DNA of 38,514 bases from Phycisphaerales bacterium UBA6054 (lineage in GTDB: Bacteria; Planctomycetota; Phycisphaerae; Phycisphaerales; UBA1924): contig DIYM01000082.1 of the NCBI GenBank assembly GCA_002429045.1, positions 1 through 38,514 of the forward strand, in the 5' to 3' direction. A program made the position numbers and the translations under genes. Position 1 is the stretch's first letter. Each line of letters begins with the position of its first letter. The notes under the pieces were generated by a model. That model was not told the origin of the DNA. It saw only the letters and a program-made list of their open reading frames with translations, and made no database searches. This document shows, piece after piece, positions 9,724 through 17,006 of this stretch.

Positions 9724-10848
9724 TCACTCAGAATCAGCCGCAGCGTCCGGATCATCCATCTCGGGACGCCCGATCACCCCGCCGGCCTGATGGACCTTGG
9801 CGGCCAGATCCGCGGGGCTCTTGCCCTTGTCGATCATCTCCTCGGCAGAGATCATGCCCTTCGAGTACAGCGACCAGAGGTGGTCGTCCAGCAGCTGCAT
9901 GCCGAACTTCTTGCCGGTCTGGATCATCGAGTCGATGCGGAACGACTTGTTGTCGCGGATCAGGTTGGCGATCGCGGGGGTGATGACGAGGAACTCGTAC
10001 GCCGCCACCATGCCCTTGGTGTCCACACGCCCCAGGAGCACCTGCGACAGCACCGCGATCAGCGCGGTGGAGAGCTGGACGCGGATCTGGTTCTGCTGGC
10101 TGACCGGGAACGCGTCGACCAGGCGGTCGATGGTCTTGGCGGCCCCGGTGGTGTGGAGCGTCCCGAACACCAAGTGCCCGGTCTCCGCCGCCCGCACCGC
10201 CGCCTCGATGGTCTCCAGGTCACGCATCTCGCCGACCAGGATCACATCGGGGTCCTGGCGCAGGGCCCGCCGGAGGGCTTCGGCGAAGCTCGGCACGTCG
10301 TTGCCCACCTCGCGCTGGTTGACGATCGCTTTCTTGTGCGGGTGGTAGTACTCGATCGGGTCTTCCATCGTGATCATGTGGCGATCGAGCGTCTGGTTGA
10401 TGAAATCCAGCATGGTCGCCAGCGAGGTGGTCTTGCCCGAGCCGGTCGGGCCGGTCACCAAGAAGAGCCCGCGCGGGCGCCGGATCAGGCTCCGGCACAT
10501 CTCGGGCAGGCCGATCTGCTCGAACGTGAGCAGGCGGTTGGGGATCTGGCGGAGGACGATCGCGAGGTCGCCCTTCTGGCGGAAGACGGACACGCGGAAG
10601 CGGGCCGCCTCTCCGTACGCGAAGCCGAAGTCCGTGCCGCCCTCCTCTTGGAGTTCCTGCTGGTTCCGTTCCGGCGTGATCGCCTTCATCAGCGACACCA
10701 TGTCGTCGGAATCGAGCACCTTGGTCTGGAGGTTCCTGAGCCCGCCGTTGAGGCGGATGGTGGGCTGGCGCCCCACGGTCAGGTGGAGGTCAGACCCCCC
10801 GGTCTTGACCACGGTGTCGAGCAATCGGTCGATCTGGACGGTGGACAT
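9724..10848 (-). CDS. pilT: PilT twitching-motility retraction ATPase
   Basis: The 374-residue length is normal for PilT. Visible motifs are the N-terminal GGSDLHLTVGRQP, Walker A GPTGSGKT at residues 133-140, Walker B with DVILVGEMRD at about 201-210, the His box GTLHTTGAAKTIDR, and a C-terminal PAIANLIRDN at 291-300 that corresponds to the PilT signature AIRNLIRE. PilT hexamers drive pilus depolymerisation and retraction. Its presence argues that the cluster makes a retractable type IV pilus and not only a secretion pseudopilus. It lies between two PilB/GspE-type genes, 65 bases after the first. The start follows GGGAGA. Confidence 0.95.
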   Translation of the reverse strand: MSTVQIDRLLDTVVKTGGSDLHLTVGRQPTIRLNGGLRNLQTKVLDSDDMVSLMKAITPERNQQELQEEGGTDFGFAYGEAARFRVSVFRQKGDLAIVLRQIPNRLLTFEQIGLPEMCRSLIRRPRGLFLVTGPTGSGKTTSLATMLDFINQTLDRHMITMEDPIEYYHPHKKAIVNQREVGNDVPSFAEALRRALRQDPDVILVGEMRDLETIEAAVRAAETGHLVFGTLHTTGAAKTIDRLVDAFPVSQQNQIRVQLSTALIAVLSQVLLGRVDTKGMVAAYEFLVITPAIANLIRDNKSFRIDSMIQTGKKFGMQLLDDHLWSLYSKGMISAEEMIDKGKSPADLAAKVHQAGGVIGRPEMDDPDAAADSE

Positions 10849-10913
10849 CGGCTGTCTCTCCCAGTGTCATCCGGGCGTGGGCCCGTCGTTCTTCGTCTGA
10901 TGTGTCTCTACGG

Positions 10914-12629
10914 TCAGTGCCCGCCCTCGGACTGGCTCACGCGGGCGATCTCCTCGGGCGTGGTGGTTCCGCTGAGCACCTTGATGCGTCCGTCCTCGAA
11001 CAACGGGCGCATGCCCGAGGCCAGAGCGGCGCGGCGGAGTTCGGATGCCGGCGCCCTGTTGAAGGCGAGGTCGCGGATCTCCGCGTTCATCTGCATCATC
11101 TCGAAGATGCCCTGGCGTCCCTTGTACCCGTTGGGGGCGGCATCGTTGGGCACCGCCTTGTACACCTTGCCGATCGCGTCCTCCATCTTGAGGTTGATCA
11201 GGCTCAGGTACTTGGGGTCGAGTTCGTCCTCGTCCGCGAGTTGCTTGGTCTCGTGGTGCAGCACGCGGATCAGGCGTTGGGCCATCACGGCCTGGATCGA
11301 CGACGCCACCAGGAACGGCTTGATATCCATGTCGATCAGGCGGGTGATCGCGCTGGGCGCATCGTTGGTGTGCAGCGTCGAGAACACGAGGTGCCCGGTG
11401 AGCGCCGCCTGGATCGCGATCTCGCCGACCTCTTTGTCTCGGATCTCACCGACGAGGATGATGTTGGGCGCCTGACGGAGCATCGAGCGGAGGATCGCCG
11501 GGAACGTCAGCCCGATGCTCTCACGCACCTGGCACTGGTTGATGCCCTCGAAGTTGTACTCGACGGGGTCCTCGGCGGTGATGATCTTGCGGTCCGGGCG
11601 GTTGAGCACGTCGAGCGCCGAGTACAGCGTCGTGGTCTTGCCCGAACCGGTCGGGCCTGTCACCAGGAAGATGCCGTTGGGGCGTTTGATGATCCGGTTG
11701 AAGACATCGAGGTTGTCCTGCTCGAAGCCGAGGTTCACCAGGCCGATGCGGACCGCGTCGGGCCGCAGGATACGAAGCACCACCGACTCCCCGTGGTACG
11801 CCGGGCAGGCCGACACGCGGAAGTCGATCTGCACGCCGTCGATCGGGAGCTTGATACGCCCGTCCTGCGGGATGCGTTTCTCGGCGATGTTCATGCCCGC
11901 CATCAGCTTGATGCGGGACAGCACCGAGTTCTGCATGCGCTTCGGGAGGTTGTCGCGCTCGATGCAGACGCCGTCGATCCGGTACCGCAGCCGCACCCGA
12001 TCGCCCATCGGCTCGATGTGGATATCGCTCGTCCGCATCCGCAGGGCTTCCTCGAGGATGCGGTTGCAGAGCTTGACGACGGGCGAGTCTTCGCTCGATA
12101 CATCGATCGAACGGTCCATCGACCGGTCGACCGACCGGTCGATGGTGCGGTCGATCGAGTCGGTGACCAGCGACTCCTGGGGCTCGTTGGCCTTGGCGCC
12201 GCCATCGCCTTCGATGAACGCCCGGATCTGGCCCTTCGCGCCCAGATGCGGCTCGATGTCCATGTTCAGACGGAACCGGAGGTTGTCCAGCAACTCCAGA
12301 TCCATCGGATCGTGGATCAGCAGCCGCATCTTTCCGCCCGACTTGCCCAGCGGGAGGACCAGGAACTTCTTGACCGTGTTCGGGTCGATGGCGTCCTGCT
12401 GGATCTGGTCTTTGGCGCCGGGCTCATCGAGATCAACAAACGGCATGCCGTACTGATCCGCGAGCGCCTTGGCGACCTGCTTCTCGCTCGCGAGCGAGAG
12501 TTCGATCGCGGCTTCGCCGATCCGTTTCCCGGTGGATTTCGCGTGCTTGAGGGCTCGGTCCGCTTGCTCGGCGTTCATCACGCCCGAGCCGACCAGAATC
12601 TGACCCAGTTTCTTTCGGTTCCTCGCCAT
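10914..12629 (-). CDS. Second PilB/GspE-type ATPase
   Basis: The 571-residue protein has an MshEN-type N-terminus (KKLGQILVGSGVMNAEQADR) and a full ATPase core: Walker A GPTGSGKTTTLYSA near residue 323, an Asp box (ITAEDPVEYNFEGINQ), Walker B ILVGEIRDKE and His box STLHTNDAPSAIT. Between the two parts, around residues 155-175, lies a low-complexity linker of repeated (I/V/M)DR(S/T) units. The zinc-binding Cys quartet is missing here as well (PNGYKGRQGIFEMM). It is the first gene of the minus-strand cluster, divergent from coaB across 238 bases that probably contain the cluster promoter. Having two extension-type ATPases suggests separate machines or a hetero-oligomer. Confidence 0.92.
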   Translation of the reverse strand: MARNRKKLGQILVGSGVMNAEQADRALKHAKSTGKRIGEAAIELSLASEKQVAKALADQYGMPFVDLDEPGAKDQIQQDAIDPNTVKKFLVLPLGKSGGKMRLLIHDPMDLELLDNLRFRLNMDIEPHLGAKGQIRAFIEGDGGAKANEPQESLVTDSIDRTIDRSVDRSMDRSIDVSSEDSPVVKLCNRILEEALRMRTSDIHIEPMGDRVRLRYRIDGVCIERDNLPKRMQNSVLSRIKLMAGMNIAEKRIPQDGRIKLPIDGVQIDFRVSACPAYHGESVVLRILRPDAVRIGLVNLGFEQDNLDVFNRIIKRPNGIFLVTGPTGSGKTTTLYSALDVLNRPDRKIITAEDPVEYNFEGINQCQVRESIGLTFPAILRSMLRQAPNIILVGEIRDKEVGEIAIQAALTGHLVFSTLHTNDAPSAITRLIDMDIKPFLVASSIQAVMAQRLIRVLHHETKQLADEDELDPKYLSLINLKMEDAIGKVYKAVPNDAAPNGYKGRQGIFEMMQMNAEIRDLAFNRAPASELRRAALASGMRPLFEDGRIKVLSGTTTPEEIARVSQSEGGH

Positions 12630-12867
12630 GCGGGGATCGATCCTTCACATACGGACTGGCCGGGCCTGACTGCCCTCGGGCAGATCGGGTCGGTCTTTGA
12701 TTGGGCACCGCCTCGGGTGCGGGCCCGGATGATAGGAGACGGCTCGCGCCCTCGCTCCGCCGCGTCGCATCTGAACAGAGTGATCGCCAACACGCGACCC
12801 GGGGGGTCTCCATCCGTACGATCACCCAACCGAATAGTTCCATGCCGCGTCCAGCGACGCCCGGCGT

Positions 12868-13614
12868 ATGACCCGCGAGAGGGCCCCGACTTTGACCGCA
12901 CCCAACCAACCGCACCATCTGCTCATCGCCGCAGGACCGACCTACGAGCCCATCGACGCGGTCCGATTCATCGGAAACCGATCGTCGGGCCTCCTCGGAT
13001 CTTCGCTGGCCGACGGTGCCGCGAATCGGGGCCTGGCCGTCACGCTGCTGCTCGGGCCCAACGCCGTCTCCCCCATCCATCCCGCCGTGTCGGTGGTCCG
13101 CTTCCAATCCACGGCCGACCTCGAGGCGCGGCTTGCCGAACACCTCCAGCAAGCCTCCATCTTGGTGATGGCCGCCGCGGTCGCCGACTACCGCCCGGCG
13201 CCCGGAGAAGTCGATCTCGGTGGCAAGCGCCGCCGGCAGGGCGCCGGCATGACCCTCCATCTCGAACCGACACCGGATCTTCTCGCCGGCTGCTCGGCGA
13301 ACGCCACGCCCGATCAACTGCTGGTCGGCTTCGCGCTGGAACCTTCGGCGGACATGATCGCGTCCGGCAAGCGGAAGCTCGTTCGCAAGAACATCGATCT
13401 GATCGTCGCCAACCCGCTCGAGACCATGGACAGCGACGGCATCGCGGCCACCCTGATCGGAAACGCCGATCGCGGCGTCTCTACGAACGAATCGACCGAT
13501 GGGCGCATCGCCAAGCCCGAGTTCGCGGGGTGGCTGCTCGATCGGATCCTCCCGATCGCAGACACCAAGCGTGCCGCCGCGTCCGTCTGTTCGGGCAAGG
13601 GGGCCGGTTCGTGA
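12868..13614 (+). CDS. coaB: Phosphopantothenate–cysteine ligase (CoaB domain only)
   Basis: CoaB joins 4'-phosphopantothenate to cysteine in coenzyme A synthesis. The 248-residue protein shows the family motifs AAGPTYEPIDAVRFIGNRSS near the N-terminus, AAAVADYRP in the middle, then PTPDLLA and LLVGFALE. Most bacteria fuse CoaB to the flavin decarboxylase CoaC; here only the CoaB half is present, as in some other bacteria where coaC is separate. The ATG at 12868 has no clear ribosome binding site, and TTG at 12892, behind GAGAGG, is a possible alternative because the family motif begins shortly after it. The stop overlaps the next gene as GTGA. It is divergent from the pilus cluster. Confidence 0.88.
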   Translation: MTRERAPTLTAPNQPHHLLIAAGPTYEPIDAVRFIGNRSSGLLGSSLADGAANRGLAVTLLLGPNAVSPIHPAVSVVRFQSTADLEARLAEHLQQASILVMAAAVADYRPAPGEVDLGGKRRRQGAGMTLHLEPTPDLLAGCSANATPDQLLVGFALEPSADMIASGKRKLVRKNIDLIVANPLETMDSDGIAATLIGNADRGVSTNESTDGRIAKPEFAGWLLDRILPIADTKRAAASVCSGKGAGS

Positions 13615-15272
13615 GCCAGCACAACAACAATCGGGATGGAAACGAGGACCGCCGTGGCGGATACCCGGGCGAGAAGAGAGGCGGACACCGCCCCGAGCCC
13701 GGGCGAGGCGGACCGTACAACGGTCGCGGGCGCGGCGGCCCTGGCCCGAACAACCGGTTCAATGATCGAGGCGGGCCGCGCGGACGAGACGACCGGCGAC
13801 AGCAACGCCCTCCGGCGGGACCAAAGCCCGAAACCGTGCATCGTGACAAGGAGCTCGTGGTTGCCGTCAAGCCCGAGGGCGTGCCCATGCGAGGCGGGGA
13901 TCACGCGTTCAACCGGCTCGTCAACGTGCATCACGCGCCACGACGCGAACGCCTCCGCGCCGTGCACCAGATCGACGATGTGGCATCTGGTGTTGTCGCG
14001 TACATGCCGGTCACCGATGTCGACGACCTCCATCAGACCCGGACCACCACGACGTACCTTGTGCTGGTCGAAGGAAGATTCGAAACGGGTGATTCGGAGG
14101 AACGGGTCATCTCCGGTCCGGTGCCGGGCCTGGAGTCCAAGCCCTCGGCGGCGATGACCTCCTGCCGTGTCGTTGGCGGGAACGACAGCGCGACGTTGCT
14201 CCGAGTCCGCGCGCGCCCGGACGCCCCCGGGCAGGTCAGGGCCCAACTCGCGGCGGCCGGCCATGTGGTCATCGGAGATGTCGAGAACGGCTCGCTGCGC
14301 GATGATCTCCGCCGCGTCGCGATCCATGCAGAGGAAGTCCGCTTGCGCAACCCGGGAACCAAGAGCAACGAACGTTTCCGCTCGCCTGCATCGGCGTCCT
14401 TCTTCCGAGCCGTCGGTGCGGAACCCCCCGCCAGCGTGCTCGATCGGGAAGCCCAAGACGCCCACCAACAAGAACTCAAAGACAAGGGCTGGGACCCGGT
14501 CGCGGGCTGGTACGACGATCTGATCGCCAACCGCGGATCGGACCACCACGAACGCACCATCCTCCCCGGGGTCGAACGCCTGCTCGAGCTCAAGCCCGGC
14601 GAACGGTTCCTGGACATCGCCTGCGGCCAGGGCGTTTTGCTCGATCGGCTCGCTCTGAGCTCTCCGGATGCCTCGCTCATCGGATTGGACATCGCCCCCG
14701 AGTTGGTCCGGCGTGCCGCCGAGTCGCTGGGCGACCGGGCCGATGTCCGGGTGGGTGACGCGCGGTCGCTGGGCGAGGCTGGGATCGGTCAGGTCGATGC
14801 CGCCAGCTGCCTGATGGCGCTCATGAACATCGACGATCTGGGCGCCGTGCTCGGCGGCGTCAGTTCCGCGCTGACACCGGGCGGGCGGTTCGTCGCGGTG
14901 ATCCTCCACCCCGCGTTCCGTTCCCCGCAGACGTCCGCGTGGGGATGGACGACGGACGGGCGGACGGGTGTCCCGATCCAGTTCCGCCGGGTGGACCGCT
15001 ATTTGTCCGACCGCAGCACCGAGATCGTGATGAACCCGGGCTCCGTGTCGTCGGGCGATTCCGCGATCACCACGACCACGCACCACCGCCCGATCGGCAA
15101 GTACGTCACAGCGCTGGCAGAAGCGGGGCTCGCGGTGGACGCCATGGAAGAATGGGTGTCGGATCGGACCAGCCAGGCCGGGCCCCGAGCCAACGCCGAG
15201 AATCTGTCCCGATCCGAGATCCCTATGTTCCTCGCATTGCGGGCCAGAAAAGCGGTCGGCACGATCCAATAA
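13611..15272 (+). CDS. RluA-type pseudouridine synthase fused to a SAM methyltransferase
   Basis: I place the start at GTG 13611, which overlaps the coaB stop as GTGA; the frame is open far upstream, but that is antisense to pilus genes. The 553-residue product has three parts. Residues 2-75 are a disordered, Arg/Gly/Asn-rich tail with RGG-like boxes. Residues 75-270 resemble RluA-family pseudouridine synthases: VVAVKPEGVPM, AVHQIDDVASG with Asp122 in the position of the catalytic Asp of HRLD, TYLVLVEGRF and GHVVIGD. Residues 290-545 form a class I methyltransferase with motif I FLDIACGQG at 333-341 and LIGLDIAPE. An RNA-modifying bifunctional enzyme is the natural inference. The substrate is unknown, and the methyltransferase might act on something other than RNA. 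Confidence 0.8.
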   Translation: MSQHNNNRDGNEDRRGGYPGEKRGGHRPEPGRGGPYNGRGRGGPGPNNRFNDRGGPRGRDDRRQQRPPAGPKPETVHRDKELVVAVKPEGVPMRGGDHAFNRLVNVHHAPRRERLRAVHQIDDVASGVVAYMPVTDVDDLHQTRTTTTYLVLVEGRFETGDSEERVISGPVPGLESKPSAAMTSCRVVGGNDSATLLRVRARPDAPGQVRAQLAAAGHVVIGDVENGSLRDDLRRVAIHAEEVRLRNPGTKSNERFRSPASASFFRAVGAEPPASVLDREAQDAHQQELKDKGWDPVAGWYDDLIANRGSDHHERTILPGVERLLELKPGERFLDIACGQGVLLDRLALSSPDASLIGLDIAPELVRRAAESLGDRADVRVGDARSLGEAGIGQVDAASCLMALMNIDDLGAVLGGVSSALTPGGRFVAVILHPAFRSPQTSAWGWTTDGRTGVPIQFRRVDRYLSDRSTEIVMNPGSVSSGDSAITTTTHHRPIGKYVTALAEAGLAVDAMEEWVSDRTSQAGPRANAENLSRSEIPMFLALRARKAVGTIQ

Positions 15273-15301
15273 GAGTTAGTGCAGAATAAGTTGTTCTCAC
15301 G

Positions 15302-15313
15302 CGGAGTTCTCCG
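15302..15313. promoter_or_regulatory. Perfect palindrome upstream of the Rieske gene pair
   Basis: The 12 bases CGGAGTTCTCCG form two perfect 5-base arms around TT, 36 bases before the start of the Rieske–glutamate synthase gene. A TACATT hexamer that could be a -10 element follows at about 15322. The position would suit an operator. I see no matching regulator gene nearby, and a chance palindrome is possible. Confidence 0.3.
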
Positions 15314-15349
15314 TTCCCCGTTACATTGGGGGCACACAGGAGCACTCAT

Positions 15350-16984
15350 ATGCGTCAAGTCACGATCGCCCGGTGGGACGAACTCCCCCCCCTCGAGCCC
15401 GCCTACGCCCTGGTCGCCAACGTCGATCTCGTGGTGATCCGGTTGGATGGCGATGAAGACCGCGTGTCGGTCCTGTACGGGCGGTGCCTTCACCGCGGGG
15501 CGCTGATGTCCGATGGGCATATCGACGGCGAGAACCTCATCTGCGGAGTGCACGGCTGGGACTACCGCTACGACACCGGGGTGTCCGAGTACAACAACGC
15601 CGAGAAGCTTCACAAGTTCGGCGCATGGATCGAAACGATCGACGGCGAGAAAGCCGTCGTGGTCGATGAGTCCGAGATCGCGGCCTGGGAGAAAGCGAAC
15701 CCCCAGCCGTATCAGAGGGACGAGTACCAGGGTCTCTACGCCGATGTGCACGGCACGCCAGAGGAGCCGCACGTCGGGCTGATCCAAGCTCTCGCGAAAG
15801 ACGGGCTCGGCAAGTTCGGGCACCACGGCCCATCTGCCGCGATGGGCGTTGCCCGACAGGAACTCCCCTCGTGGGATGATCTCCAGATTGTTACGGCGCA
15901 GCTCGCGACAAAGCCGCTGCTCGATGAGCACCCGGTGACGACCGGGGTCGTCATCGGGCCGAGGGCGATGAAACCGCTGGAGTTGGCGATCCCCCTGTTC
16001 GTGTCCGACATGAGCTTCGGCGCACTGTCGTATGAAGCCAAAGTGGCGCTCGCCAAGGGAGCCGAGCTTGCCGGGACCGGCATCTGCTCGGGCGAGGGGG
16101 GCATGCTGCCCGAAGAGCAAGAAGAGAACAGCCGGTACTTGTACGAGTTGGCGTCGGCACGATTCGGGTACACGCCCGAGAGAGTCGCGAAGTGTCAGGC
16201 GTTTCACTTCAAGGGCGGCCAGGGTGCCAAGACCGGGACGGGCGGTCACCTGCCGGGCGAGAAGGTCGACTCGGTGATCGCCTCGGTCCGCGGCATCCCC
16301 GTCGGCACCTCCGCGATCAGCCCCGCGACGTTCCCCGAGCTGAGCACGCCGGGAGATTTCAAGGAACTTGCGGACGAGGTCCGCGGGCACACCGGGGGCA
16401 TCCCGATCGGGTTCAAGCTCAGCGCGCAGCACATCGAGCCCGACATCGATTTCGCGCTCGAAGCCAGCGCCGATTACATCATCCTCGACGGGCGGGGCGG
16501 CGGGACCGGGGCCGCGCCGACGCTGTTCCGCGACAACATCTCGGTGCCGACCATCCCCGCCCTGGCGCGTGCCAGGCGTCACCTTGATCGCGTGAGCCCC
16601 GACACCACGCTGATCATCACGGGTGGGCTCCGGGTGCCGGCCGACTTTGTCAAAGCCCTCGCGCTGGGCGCTGACGCGATCGCCATTTCCAACTCAGCGA
16701 TCCAGGCGATCGGCTGCCTGGGCATGCGTGCCTGCAACAGCAACAACTGCCCGGTCGGGATCGCGACCCAGAAGCCCGGGCTTCGCCGGCGTCTGGTGAT
16801 CGGTGAGTCCGCCGCACGGCTCAAAAACTTCTTCGAGGCGAGCACCGAGCTCATGTGCGTGCTCGCTCGGGCCTGCGGGCACAGCTCCCTCTCCGATTTC
16901 CGTGCGAGCGATCTCGTCGCTTGGAAACAAGAACTCGGAGATCTCGCCGGCGTTCGGTACGCGGGCGTTGGCCCGAACACATAA
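15350..16984 (+). CDS. Rieske domain fused to glutamate synthase FMN/Fe-S domain
   Basis: The 544-residue protein starts at ATG 15350, seven bases after AGGAG. Residues 1-105 form a Rieske domain with cluster ligands C46-x-H48 and C65-x2-H68. Residues 150-530 are a glutamate synthase central/FMN domain: HHGPSAAMG, PLFVSDMSFGALS, GICSGEGGM, FKGGQGAKTGTGGHLPG, ILDGRGGGTG, and the [3Fe-4S] ligands C456, C462 and C467 just before PVGIATQ. There is no glutamine amidotransferase domain, so it resembles the archaeal-type or glutamate synthase-related proteins that use ammonia or another nitrogen donor. The Rieske domain might replace an electron donor such as ferredoxin or the GltD subunit. It is followed after 22 bases by another Rieske fusion, so the two are probably co-transcribed. 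The reaction is not known. Confidence 0.85.
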   Translation: MRQVTIARWDELPPLEPAYALVANVDLVVIRLDGDEDRVSVLYGRCLHRGALMSDGHIDGENLICGVHGWDYRYDTGVSEYNNAEKLHKFGAWIETIDGEKAVVVDESEIAAWEKANPQPYQRDEYQGLYADVHGTPEEPHVGLIQALAKDGLGKFGHHGPSAAMGVARQELPSWDDLQIVTAQLATKPLLDEHPVTTGVVIGPRAMKPLELAIPLFVSDMSFGALSYEAKVALAKGAELAGTGICSGEGGMLPEEQEENSRYLYELASARFGYTPERVAKCQAFHFKGGQGAKTGTGGHLPGEKVDSVIASVRGIPVGTSAISPATFPELSTPGDFKELADEVRGHTGGIPIGFKLSAQHIEPDIDFALEASADYIILDGRGGGTGAAPTLFRDNISVPTIPALARARRHLDRVSPDTTLIITGGLRVPADFVKALALGADAIAISNSAIQAIGCLGMRACNSNNCPVGIATQKPGLRRRLVIGESAARLKNFFEASTELMCVLARACGHSSLSDFRASDLVAWKQELGDLAGVRYAGVGPNT

Positions 16985-17006
16985 GGGATCAAAGCGAGAA
17001 CCAACG

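Noticed and set aside
12100..12170. CRISPR-like repeat
   Set aside because: The repeats are short, contiguous and in frame within a coding linker, without spacers.
10902..13610. Upstream extension of the RluA–methyltransferase frame
   Set aside because: The extension is antisense to the PilB-type gene and overlaps coaB; the GTG at 13611 overlapping the coaB stop explains the real start.
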